The notes beneath the pieces were generated by a model. That model saw only the letters and a list, made by a program, of their open reading frames with translations. It was not told where the DNA came from and searched no databases. A stretch of 7,497 bases of DNA from Chloroflexota bacterium (GTDB lineage Bacteria; Chloroflexota; Anaerolineae; Ardenticatenales; Ardenticatenaceae): NCBI GenBank assembly GCA_003520455.1, contig DOUV01000088.1:1-7497 (forward strand), in the 5' to 3' direction. The position numbers and the translations under genes are program-made. Below are positions 1-6,577 of the stretch, piece by piece (positions within the stretch are counted from its first letter, which is position 1; each line of letters opens with the position of its first letter).

Positions 1-550
1 GGGGACTGGGCGCCACCGGTGCGGTGGCGACAGGAGCCTCTTGGGCGGGCGCACTCGTCTCAGCCGCTGGGCTCGCTTCGACGCTGGCCGCTTGCTCGGC
101 GAGGATCTGCTGCCGGACACACTCGACGAACTCTTTGAAGAGTTGCTTGGAGACGCTCTGGATCATACCCCCGCCAAGCTGGGCCAGGCGCCCGGTCACG
201 TTGACCTCGGCATTTACCGCAATCTCGGTCCCCTGCCCGTCAATCGGGCGCAAGGTGTAGGTCATCCGCCCCTCGGCCCGACCCGCCGCCCCTATTTGGG
301 TCCCGCGCCCCACCATGGTGGCGGTATGAGAGTCGGCATCCATCGCCTCAACCGTGACGGTGCCCTGATATTGAGCGACGACCGGCCCGACCTGGACCTT
401 GACCTGTCCCTTGTACGTGCGGTCATCGACAATGTCAGTCAGTTGTGCCCCCGGCAGGCATGGCGCCACGCGCGGCGGATCGCTCAAGTAGGCCCAGACC
501 CGCTCGACCGGGACTTCGACCTGGAATTGCTCTTCGATGAGAATAGCCAA
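1..550 (-). CDS. coxG: CoxG-like SRPBCC family protein (carbon monoxide dehydrogenase subunit G family), 3' end outside window
   Basis: Read on the minus strand, this frame is open for 183 codons from a TTG at 550-548 to the window edge, with no stop seen. The start is well fixed. An in-frame TGA lies at 565-563, there is no ATG or GTG between it and the TTG, and AAGGAG sits six bases upstream of the TTG. The first ~150 residues match the CoxG pattern: a beta strand leading to VPVERVWAYLSDP (residues 13-25), then APCLPGAQL (29-37), YKGQVKVQVGPV (46-57), GAAGRAEGRMTY (87-98) and a C-terminal helix with FKEFVECVRQQI (138-149). From about residue 151 to the edge the chain is Ala/Pro/Glu/Thr-rich low complexity, like a flexible linker. 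CoxG proteins are small lipid- or quinone-binding-fold proteins encoded with aerobic CO dehydrogenase and related molybdenum hydroxylases. The hydroxylase gene at the other end of the window suits that role. The family is clear; the partner enzyme is inferred. Confidence 0.85.
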   Translation of the reverse strand, partial: MAILIEEQFQVEVPVERVWAYLSDPPRVAPCLPGAQLTDIVDDRTYKGQVKVQVGPVVAQYQGTVTVEAMDADSHTATMVGRGTQIGAAGRAEGRMTYTLRPIDGQGTEIAVNAEVNVTGRLAQLGGGMIQSVSKQLFKEFVECVRQQILAEQAASVEASPAAETSAPAQEAPVATAPVAPSP

Positions 551-556
551 CTGTTG

Positions 557-562
557 CTCCTT
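557..562 (-). promoter_or_regulatory. Ribosome binding site deciding the TTG start of the CoxG-like gene
   Basis: AAGGAG on the minus strand, followed by six bases (CAACAG) and then the TTG at 550-548. The in-frame stop just upstream excludes any longer start, so this site together with the TTG sets the N-terminus. Confidence 0.75.
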
Positions 563-644
563 TCACTCACCGCACGTCCGCTCGAGATGACCACGGATCA
601 CAGACCGCCGTAGAGCAGAGTTCAGGCCGCGTTCCGCAAGACGA

Positions 645-1364
645 TCAGTCAGTACCCGCTAAGATCAGAGTGCTCAGCGCGGCAACATCGCCGATCTCGT
701 CCCGCTCGTAGACCCGCACGATCGTGCCGCGCTTCATCACGGCAACCCGGTCGGCAACCGAGAGTGCGAAGGCCAGATTTTGCTCGACCAGCAAGATGGA
801 GAGTCCCATTGTCCGCATCGTCGCCACTGCCTGCCGAACGTTGTCGATCAGGAGGGGCGCCAGGCCTTCGGTGGGCTCGTCCATCAAGAGGATGCTCGGG
901 CTGGTGATGAGCGCTCGAGCGATGGAGAGCATCGACTGCTCGCCGCCCGATAAGGTGCGCGCGAGGGCCGTGCGCCGCTCGGCCAGGCGCGGGAACAGTT
1001 CGAGGATCCACTCACGAGTGAAGCGGCTCTCGCGGCCGGGCGGGACCAGGTTGAGGTGCTCGTCGACGGTCAGGCTGCGGAAGAGGCGCCGCCCCTGCGG
1101 CACGAGAGCCAGACCGAGACGCTTACGGTAAGAGGCCGGCAGTCGGACGAGATCCTGCCCGCCGACCAGAACGCTGCCCGCCGTCGCCGGCACCAGCCCC
1201 ATAATGGTGTTCATCAGGGTCGTCTTGCCGACGCCGTTGCGGCCGACGATCGCCGTCACTTTGCCGGCCGCCACGTCAAGTGTCACACCCTGCAGAACGT
1301 GGCTCGGCCCGTAGTGGGCATGGACGCCCTTCATTTGAAGCGAGGGGTGCTCAACTGGCACCAA
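645..1364 (-). CDS. livF: HAAT-family (branched-chain amino acid type) ABC transporter ATP-binding protein LivF
   Basis: A cytoplasmic ATPase of 239 residues, a normal length for LivF, that powers a Liv-type importer together with LivG. Visible motifs are Walker A GRNGVGKT (41-48), Q-loop Gln90 in LVPQGR, signature LSGGEQ (138-143), and Walker B ending in Asp162 with Glu163 (ILLMDEP). The position of the switch histidine reads LVEQN (192-196), with Gln in place of His. That is usual for LivF, as in the E. coli protein, and separates it from LivG. The start is a TTG at 1364-1362 inside the end of livG (14-bp overlap), with AAGAGG six bases upstream. A GTG follows immediately as codon 2, and an ATG at codon 11 would remove the first beta strand. 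Translational coupling to livG is likely. The transported compound is unknown: these ATPases serve amino acids, amides, urea and aromatic acids alike. Confidence 0.93.
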   Translation of the reverse strand: MVPVEHPSLQMKGVHAHYGPSHVLQGVTLDVAAGKVTAIVGRNGVGKTTLMNTIMGLVPATAGSVLVGGQDLVRLPASYRKRLGLALVPQGRRLFRSLTVDEHLNLVPPGRESRFTREWILELFPRLAERRTALARTLSGGEQSMLSIARALITSPSILLMDEPTEGLAPLLIDNVRQAVATMRTMGLSILLVEQNLAFALSVADRVAVMKRGTIVRVYERDEIGDVAALSTLILAGTD

Positions 1365-2112
1365 GGTAGACCTCTTTCACAACGGGGTCCTCGCGGACCA
1401 CGGCGGTGGAGCCGTCGGCGATGCGCTCGCCGTAGTAGAGAACCGTCAGGGTATCGGCGAGATCGAAGATCACCTCGAGATCATGCTCGATCAGCACCAC
1501 GGTCAGGTCGTCGGGCAGGCGCTGAATGAGATCGCTGACCATCGCCGTCTCAGGCCCCGAGAGCCCCGCTGTCGGCTCGTCGAGCAGCAGAATCCGCGGC
1601 GCGGTCGCCAGGGCCACAGCAATTTCAAGCTGGCGCTGTTCACCGTACCCGATCTCGCGCACCGGCACGCCGGCGAGATGATCCAGGCCAAGCCTGGAAA
1701 GGAGAGCCTCGGCAACGCCGCGCGCCTGCTCATCCTGGCGGGCGGGCCGCCACCAATCGCGGTGATGCCCCACTTTCACCAGTGAGCCCATTAACACATT
1801 CTCGAGCGCGGTCAACTCAGGAAACAGCGTCGTGATTTGAAAGGTTCGAACCAACCCAAGATCGACCCGCCGGTGGGGTGGCAGCCGCGTCACGTCGTCC
1901 CCGTGAATCACGACGCTCCCCGACTGCGGCGCGACGAATCCGGTGATGACGTTGAAGAGGGTCGTCTTGCCCGAGCCGTTGGGTCCGAGGATGCCGTGGC
2001 GCGCGCCCGGCTTCACCTCAAGATCGAGATTGGCGAGGGCCAGGAGGCCGCCGAAGCGAACCGTGACATCACGCACCAGCAGCGCTGGCGCCGGAGCCGG
2101 TCTTTCCTTCAT
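1351..2112 (-). CDS. livG: HAAT-family ABC transporter ATP-binding protein LivG
   Basis: The second ATPase of the importer, 253 residues and close to the LivG norm. Motifs are Walker A GPNGSGKT (43-50), Q-loop Gln92 in RTFQI, signature IGYGEQ (154-159), Walker B ILLLDEP (174-180) with catalytic Glu179, and switch His210 in LIEHD. The YGEQ form of the signature and the long segment between Q-loop and signature (GHHRDWWRPARQ, 115-126) are LivG traits. The C-terminus ends in VYLG followed by Ala-Ser, as is common in this family. The ATG at 2112-2110 overlaps the livM stop as ATGA, and GAGGG lies four bases upstream, so translation is probably coupled to livM. It should pair with LivF under the LivH/LivM membrane dimer. 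Substrate unknown. Confidence 0.95.
   Translation of the reverse strand: MKERPAPAPALLVRDVTVRFGGLLALANLDLEVKPGARHGILGPNGSGKTTLFNVITGFVAPQSGSVVIHGDDVTRLPPHRRVDLGLVRTFQITTLFPELTALENVLMGSLVKVGHHRDWWRPARQDEQARGVAEALLSRLGLDHLAGVPVREIGYGEQRQLEIAVALATAPRILLLDEPTAGLSGPETAMVSDLIQRLPDDLTVVLIEHDLEVIFDLADTLTVLYYGERIADGSTAVVREDPVVKEVYLGAS
1371..1376 (-). promoter_or_regulatory. Ribosome binding site for livF inside the livG 3' end
   Basis: AAGAGG on the minus strand, six bases before the TTG start at 1364. It lies within the last codons of livG, so ribosomes finishing livG can restart on livF. Confidence 0.55.
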
Positions 2113-3080
2113 GGTTCCCTCACCACCCGCGAGTCCAGGGGTTTGGCTGCGGCGGCCGGCCGGTCCCGACGGAATTTGCGGGCGAGCGACGCCAACCCGC
2201 CCGGCAGCAGTACGACCGTGATGACGTAGAGCGCCCCCAGGACCATGGGCCAGCGCTCCGTCTGTCCGGTGAGCAGGGTCTTGAGGACGTGGAGGCCGGT
2301 CCCGGCGATAAAGGGACCCCAGAGTGAGCCGGCGCCCCCGATCACGACCGAGAGCAGCATCTGGGCTGACAGACGCCAGTCGAGCGAGCCCGGCCCGATG
2401 AACTGGTTGTAGAAAACACTCAGCATCCCGTAGATGGCCCCGACGCCGGCTGCGACGACGAAGGCCAGGGCCCGGCGTGCCTGGACGTTGTAGCCGAGCG
2501 CGGCCATCCGGGTGTCGCTATCGCGGACCCCGAGCAAGCTCAACCCGACCGCACTCGCCACGAAGCGGCTGACAAGCAGGGTCAAGATGATCAGCCAAAA
2601 GACCGTGAACAGGTAGAAGCCGACGGGCGTCTGCAAATCCCAGAAACCCAAAGAGGGACGTGCGACGTTCGGAATCCCATTCTCGCCGCCGGTGAACTCG
2701 CCGCCGCGCGTCGCCAGCCCCCACGCCACCTGTCCAAACGCGAGCGTCACGGTGAGGAAGGTGAGTCCACGGAGCCGCACCGCCAGCGGGGCAAAGGCGA
2801 GCGCAACGGCCAACGACAGGACGATGCCGATGCCGGCTGCCAGCCACGGGTTGAGGCCCCAGCGCGTGATCGCCAGGGCCGTCCCGTAGCCGGCAAGCCC
2901 GAAAAAGGCGGCATGGCCCAGGGACGGCATCCCCGTGTACCCGACCAGCACATCGAGCCCAAGCGCGAATCCGCCGAAAATCAGAGCTTGAGTGAGCAGG
3001 CCGACCCAGTAGCTGCCGACCACGAGTGGCAGGGCCGCCAGACCGAGCCCGATGAGCACGATAAAGGCGTCTCGTTTCAT
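2109..3080 (-). CDS. livM: HAAT-family ABC transporter permease LivM
   Basis: An integral membrane permease of 323 residues, strongly hydrophobic along most of its length. Family landmarks are GYTGMPSLGHAAFFGLAGY (47-65), GGENGIP (131-137), the cytoplasmic coupling loop GVRDSDTRMAALGYNV (184-199) that contacts the ATPases, and GGAGSLWGPFIAG (248-260). A basic tail of about 25 residues (RKFRRDRP, 301-308, and beyond) is cytoplasmic by the positive-inside rule. The N-terminus has one transmembrane helix (about 7-26) before the conserved core. The ATG at 3080-3078 overlaps the livH stop as ATGA. The upstream purine stretch is distant, so coupling to livH translation probably matters. With LivH it forms the translocation pore. 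Family membership is certain; the solute is not. Confidence 0.95.
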   Translation of the reverse strand: MKRDAFIVLIGLGLAALPLVVGSYWVGLLTQALIFGGFALGLDVLVGYTGMPSLGHAAFFGLAGYGTALAITRWGLNPWLAAGIGIVLSLAVALAFAPLAVRLRGLTFLTVTLAFGQVAWGLATRGGEFTGGENGIPNVARPSLGFWDLQTPVGFYLFTVFWLIILTLLVSRFVASAVGLSLLGVRDSDTRMAALGYNVQARRALAFVVAAGVGAIYGMLSVFYNQFIGPGSLDWRLSAQMLLSVVIGGAGSLWGPFIAGTGLHVLKTLLTGQTERWPMVLGALYVITVVLLPGGLASLARKFRRDRPAAAAKPLDSRVVREP

Positions 3081-3940
3081 TCTGTGGTCGCTCTTCCAAA
3101 TAAGCCGGCCGGCCGAACGAGCAGGATCAGGATCACCGGCGCAAACAGGGTGAAGTAGCTGAGTTCGGGAAATGAGGCGCGGGCGAAGGCGTCGAGCAAC
3201 CCCACGAGCAGGCTGCCGATAAACGCCCCGCCCAGGCTGCCGATTCCGCCGACCACGACCACGACGACCGCCAGAAGCAGGACCTCGAAGTCGAGCCCGA
3301 TGGAGAGTCCAAGCACCGGCCCGCCCAGCACGCCCGTCAGGCCTGCGAGCGCGGCACCAATCGTGAAGACGCTCGCGAAGACGAAGTCGACGCGAATCCC
3401 CATCGCGGCCGCCATCGGCCGGTCATCGACACACGCCCGAACCACCGCCCCCAATCGCGAGCGCTCCCAGAACAACCAGAGTCCTGCTCCCACCGCCAGC
3501 GCCAGGCCGATCAGGAAGAGGCGGTAGGATGGGTAGAAGACGCCGAAGACCGAGACCGAGCTGTGAAACAGCATCGGCGGTTTGATCGTGCGCGGGATCC
3601 CGCCCCAAATCGCCAGGATCGCATTGCCCAAAATGAAGGCGATTCCAAGGGTCAATAGGACCTGGTTGAACGGGCTGCCCAGCAGCGTGCGCGTGAATGT
3701 CTGCTGGATGGCCAGGCCCAGCACGCCAGCGGCGACGGCCCCGGCGACCGCGGCGAGGACGAAATTGCCCGTCGCCATCTGCACGGTCAACCCAACGTAG
3801 CCGCCGACCAGGAAGAGCCCGCCATGGGCGAGATTGAGGACGCGCATCAGGCCGAAAACCACCGTGAGCCCACTCGCGACAAAAAACAAGAGGGCTCCGG
3901 TGGTAAGACCGTTTAAGGTCTGGAAGATCAAGAAACGCAT
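3077..3940 (-). CDS. livH: HAAT-family ABC transporter permease LivH
   Basis: An integral membrane permease of 287 residues, a typical LivH length. It opens with a helix (about 10-32) leading into MRVLNLAHGGLFLVGGYVG (32-50), the strongest LivH signature. LLGSPFNQVLLTLGIAFILG (86-105) follows. The ATPase-coupling loop is VRACVDDRPMAAAMGI (167-182), and GGIGSLGGAFIGSLLVG (231-247) and LLVRPAGLFG (273-282) close the protein. A run of six valines (225-230) lies in a membrane helix and is unremarkable there. The ATG at 3940-3938 has only a weak purine-rich AGG about 11 bases upstream. It is the first gene after a 206-bp gap that carries inverted repeats, so its expression may be set separately from the binding-protein gene. 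It overlaps livM by 4 bp. Confidence 0.95.
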   Translation of the reverse strand: MRFLIFQTLNGLTTGALLFFVASGLTVVFGLMRVLNLAHGGLFLVGGYVGLTVQMATGNFVLAAVAGAVAAGVLGLAIQQTFTRTLLGSPFNQVLLTLGIAFILGNAILAIWGGIPRTIKPPMLFHSSVSVFGVFYPSYRLFLIGLALAVGAGLWLFWERSRLGAVVRACVDDRPMAAAMGIRVDFVFASVFTIGAALAGLTGVLGGPVLGLSIGLDFEVLLLAVVVVVVGGIGSLGGAFIGSLLVGLLDAFARASFPELSYFTLFAPVILILLVRPAGLFGRATTE

Positions 3941-4009
3941 GTGATCGGCTACCTGTTTACCTTACTGCTGCCTGCCTGGATTGCCCAATATAGGTGCAAA
4001 GAGAGCAGA

Positions 4010-4078
4010 TAGCAGGGAGCTGGTGCACTGCTTCTGCACTACGGTGGGCCTGGTAGCAGCATTTTGCTCCCTGCTACC
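4010..4078 (-). repeat. Overlapping inverted repeats between the binding-protein and livH genes (possible alternative hairpins)
   Basis: Within the 206-bp gap (3941-4146) one segment can pair in two ways. GCTCCCTGCTA at 4066-4076 is the perfect reverse complement of TAGCAGGGAGC at 4010-4020 (11 bp, 45-base loop). CTGCTACC at 4071-4078 is the perfect reverse complement of GGTAGCAG at 4052-4059 (8 bp, 11-base loop). The two pairings share 4071-4076 and exclude each other. A 5-bp stem (4023-4027 with 4035-4039) nests in the loop of the longer one. In the transcript the shared arm comes first, then the near arm, then the far arm. After the far arm the RNA is pyrimidine-rich but has no clean U run, so this is not a textbook terminator. 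A role in holding transporter mRNA levels below binding-protein levels is inference. Confidence 0.6.
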
Positions 4079-4146
4079 CTTGCTCCCCTTGCCACTGGAT
4101 ACAACACCAACCACGCGAAGCAACCAAGGCACGGATAGACTATACC

Positions 4147-5454
4147 TTACGGCGACCAGTCCTGGGAGACGTCTTCGATGACGTCGATGACCTCGTGAGT
4201 CACAGAACCATCGCCGGCCTCGACCACGCGAGTGATGTAGATATTCCGAATGGCCTGGCCGCGAGCGTCGAAGCGGAAGGGCCCGGCCGGCGTGTCGAGG
4301 TTCAGCTCGGCAAGCGCGTCGAGGAACGGCTGCTTGTCGCTCAAATCACCACCGACGGCCTCGATGGCCGCGGCGACGACGACAGCGCCGAGGTACCCGG
4401 CTTCAACGTATGTCCCCGGGAGCCCACCGAACTTCGCCTCGTACTGCTCGAGGAAGGTCTTGTTCTCTGGATTGTCCAGTACCGGTGTGTAGTGGGTGGC
4501 CGAGATAATCCCAAGCGCGTCCTTGCCTTGCGACTGGAGCACCTCGCCCTCCGTCAGGAAGCCCGGCGATACGATCTGAAGATCCGGGGTGAGCCCGAAC
4601 TGGCGCATCTGCTGCACGTAGGCGATGGCGCCCGGTCCCGCAAAGTAGGCATACGCGACGTCGATGCTGGTCGGGTCGACCTGGCTGATGAATGGCCCGT
4701 AATCCGTGGTCCCCACCGGCGGTTTTTGCTGCGTGACGATGTTTCCTCCAGCCGCGGTGAAGGCCGCAGCGAACGCCTTCGACCTGGCCTCGCCAGCCGC
4801 AAAGTCCCAGGCGAACGTCGCCGCGCGCTTCAACCCCAGCTCCGAGGCGGTGTACCAGCCCAGCGGACGGTCCTGCTGGCCGTTGGCCATCGCGGTGCGG
4901 AACACATATGGGCTGCGGTCGGGGCCGGTGGCGGCGAGGGCCCCGCCGACGAGGATGAGCAGGGGGACCTCTTGTTGATCGGCAAACTGCGCGAGCGGAA
5001 CCACGACGGCCGAATTCACGATGCCCGTCAGGAAGTCAACTTTTTCCTGCTCGACCAGCCGCCTGGCCTGCTCGAGGGCCTGTTGGGGATCGCCGGCCGT
5101 ATCGGCGAAGACCAGCTCGATGGGCGTATCTGCCACCTTGTTGTCAATCGAGTTGAAGTACAGTTCGATCCCGGCATTGACATCCTTGCCGAAGACGGTG
5201 AATGAACCGGTCGTTGGATTGAGGACGCCAATCTTTACTGAGGTCGGCTGCTGCGGCGACGCCTGGGTGGGCTCGGCCGTCGGCTCCGCGACCGTAACTG
5301 TGGGCGCTTGTGTTGGCTCTTGGACGGCGACTGTCGATGCTGTCGTCGGTTCTATGACGGCCGCCGTCGGCGCAACTGCCGGCTGGGTGGCACCACCACA
5401 AGCGGCCAGACTGAGACTCAACAACAAGAGGAGCGCCAGTCTATATCGACGCAT
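4147..5454 (-). CDS. ABC transporter substrate-binding lipoprotein, branched-chain amino acid type (Peripla_BP_6-like)
   Basis: The solute receptor for the importer encoded downstream, 435 residues from the chosen ATG at 5454-5452. A lipoprotein signal is clear: MRRYR, a Leu-rich core (6-16) and lipobox LAAC with the lipidated Cys19. A Thr/Pro/Glu/Ala/Val linker (about 20-72) with three loose repeats follows, then a two-lobed type I periplasmic-binding fold. That fold begins VKIGVLNPTTGSF (73-85) and includes GDPQQALEQARRLVEQEKVDF (about 120-140), a conserved family segment, and YVEAGYLGAVVVAAAIEAVGG (about 360-380). A GTG at 5490 in the same frame would add 12 residues (including RE and K) ahead of the basic signal start. 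The ATG is preferred because AAGGGGG lies five bases upstream and gives a normal signal peptide. The gene belongs with livHMGF by position. The ligand cannot be assigned, since related receptors bind amino acids, amides, urea or aromatic acids. Confidence 0.92.
   Translation of the reverse strand: MRRYRLALLLLLSLSLAACGGATQPAVAPTAAVIEPTTASTVAVQEPTQAPTVTVAEPTAEPTQASPQQPTSVKIGVLNPTTGSFTVFGKDVNAGIELYFNSIDNKVADTPIELVFADTAGDPQQALEQARRLVEQEKVDFLTGIVNSAVVVPLAQFADQQEVPLLILVGGALAATGPDRSPYVFRTAMANGQQDRPLGWYTASELGLKRAATFAWDFAAGEARSKAFAAAFTAAGGNIVTQQKPPVGTTDYGPFISQVDPTSIDVAYAYFAGPGAIAYVQQMRQFGLTPDLQIVSPGFLTEGEVLQSQGKDALGIISATHYTPVLDNPENKTFLEQYEAKFGGLPGTYVEAGYLGAVVVAAAIEAVGGDLSDKQPFLDALAELNLDTPAGPFRFDARGQAIRNIYITRVVEAGDGSVTHEVIDVIEDVSQDWSP
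5266..5361 (-). repeat. Degenerate repeats encoding the Thr/Pro/Glu linker of the binding lipoprotein
   Basis: Residues 32-63 of the lipoprotein fall into three imperfect units of about 10-11 residues: AVIEPTTAST, VAVQEPTQAPT and VTVAEPTAEPT. Each has a V-x-E-P-T core. The DNA units have diverged, so this is a protein-level repeat and not a recent tandem duplication. Such linkers hold the binding domain away from the lipid anchor. Confidence 0.6.
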
Positions 5455-5459
5455 GTCTA

Positions 5460-5466
5460 CCCCCTT
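5460..5466 (-). promoter_or_regulatory. Ribosome binding site supporting the internal ATG start of the binding lipoprotein
   Basis: AAGGGGG on the minus strand, five bases before the ATG at 5454. It lies inside the N-terminal extension that a GTG start at 5490 would produce, and it argues for the shorter protein with a standard signal peptide. Confidence 0.5.
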
Positions 5467-5623
5467 CTCTCGGATGAACACTGCAAACACACCTGCCGTA
5501 CGGGAAGGACAGCAACCAGGCGGTGATTGGAGACCCGGCCATCACTCGCCTCTCCCAGGCCGCGACAGACTCTGGAGCCGCGAAAGATGTTCAGGCCGTC
5601 CCGCCCGTTTCTCCGCGATCGGA

Positions 5624-6577
5624 CTAGCTCGTCGTCTGGCTGAGGGCCTTCTTTACGTTCAGAAGCAGTCGCGCCCGGCGCTGAGCCAGGGCAGGGATCT
5701 CATCGGTTTGGTACTCGAACAATCCGCGCCCGGTCTTGAGCCCGAGCTGCCCGGCCTCGACCTTCTCGGCGATCACCGAGCTGACCGTGTCGGCCGCGCT
5801 GAGATCGGCGTTGAGGTAGCTGGCCACGCTGTTGTAGATGTCCAGACCGGCCACGTCGAGCAGCTCCAGCGGACCGATCACCGCCAGTTTGTAGCCGATT
5901 CCCCACTTTGTGATGGTGTCAATGTCCTCGGCGCTGGCGATCCCCTCTTCAAGCAGGTGCAGGGCCTCGCGCATGATAGCGTACAGGATCCGGTTCTCGA
6001 CGAACCCCTGGACATCGCGCTTGACCAGCACGGGAATCATGTCGATCCGCTCCACCACGCGCCGGGTGGCTGCCACGGTCTCATCGCTGGTCTGCGCACC
6101 CTTGATCACTTCGATCACAGGGATGAGGTGGGGCGGGTTCGACCAGTGCATGCCGACGAGGCGCTCGGGTCGCTGGACGGCCTCGCCGATCTTGGTGATC
6201 GGGATGCCCGAGGTGTTGGAGGCCAGGATCGTATCGTTCCGCACCATCCCCTCGGCCTCGCGGAAGAACGTCTCCTTGATCTCCAGCCGCTCAGGGATGG
6301 CCTCAAGAACGAAATCCGCACCATCCACGGCTTCGGCCAGATCGAGGGTCAACTTCACCCGCGCGCGCCCGGCCTCAGCCTCGGCCTCGGTCATGAAGCC
6401 TCCGCCGATCAATGTCTTGTAGACAATATCCAACGTCCCAGTGGCCCGCTCGAGCACGTCGGGCTTGACGTCGGTCAAGCGGACATCGAACCCGTGGCGG
6501 GCAAAGACGCCGGACATCCCTGGTCCCATCGTCCCCGCGCCCACGATGGCCACGGTTTGTACTTGGTTTCTGCTCAT
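5624..6577 (-). CDS. 3-hydroxyacyl-CoA dehydrogenase family protein, NAD-binding
   Basis: A soluble oxidoreductase of 317 residues, the size of stand-alone 3-hydroxyacyl/3-hydroxybutyryl-CoA dehydrogenases. These oxidise a 3-hydroxyacyl-CoA to the 3-ketoacyl-CoA with NAD. The Rossmann motif is GAGTMG (13-18), with Asp36 at the end of the second strand, which favours NAD over NADP. LEAIPERLEIK (91-101) and ILASNTSGIPI (117-127) follow. The catalytic region reads GMHWSNPPHLIPVIEV (142-157), giving His144 and Glu156 as the expected dyad and Asn147 nearby. GFVENRIL (191-198) opens the C-terminal dimerisation domain, and GLKTGRGLFEY (279-289) lies near the end. The ATG at 6577 overlaps the preceding hydroxylase stop as ATGA, with AAGGGG seven bases upstream, so the two genes are translationally coupled. 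The substrate could be an acyl-CoA or another 3-hydroxy acid such as carnitine, gulonate or a ring-derived acid. The HWSNPPH form differs from the HFFNP of classical fatty-acid enzymes, so beta-oxidation is not certain. Confidence 0.9.
   Translation of the reverse strand: MSRNQVQTVAIVGAGTMGPGMSGVFARHGFDVRLTDVKPDVLERATGTLDIVYKTLIGGGFMTEAEAEAGRARVKLTLDLAEAVDGADFVLEAIPERLEIKETFFREAEGMVRNDTILASNTSGIPITKIGEAVQRPERLVGMHWSNPPHLIPVIEVIKGAQTSDETVAATRRVVERIDMIPVLVKRDVQGFVENRILYAIMREALHLLEEGIASAEDIDTITKWGIGYKLAVIGPLELLDVAGLDIYNSVASYLNADLSAADTVSSVIAEKVEAGQLGLKTGRGLFEYQTDEIPALAQRRARLLLNVKKALSQTTS

Noticed and set aside
192..196. Loss of the switch histidine in LivF (residues 192-196, LVEQN) as a sign of an inactive ATPase
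   Set aside because: Coordinates here are residues of LivF. Gln at this position is normal for LivF, including the E. coli protein, and LivG keeps its histidine.
41..613. A 190-codon open frame on the plus strand near the left edge
   Set aside because: The minus strand of the same stretch encodes a convincing CoxG-like protein with a good ribosome binding site, so the plus-strand frame is its shadow.
551..644. Terminator or promoter between livF and the CoxG-like gene
   Set aside because: The 94-bp gap shows no stable hairpin with a U run and no convincing -35/-10 pair. Only the ribosome binding site is supportable.
3251..3268. Run of valine codons in livH as a slippage or repeat tract
   Set aside because: Six valines (residues 225-230) use mixed codons and lie in a membrane helix, so composition explains them.
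4195..5205. A 336-codon open frame on the plus strand
   Set aside because: Antisense to the substrate-binding protein gene, with an Arg/Gly/Asp/Leu-biased composition typical of a shadow frame and no recognisable motif.
5455..5623. Promoter for the transporter genes in the 169-bp gap before the binding-protein gene
   Set aside because: TTGCTG-like and TTGCAG-like hexamers exist, but no matching -10 at proper spacing was found. A 5-bp inverted repeat (5523-5527 with 5541-5545) is too weak to report. A promoter is possible but not shown.
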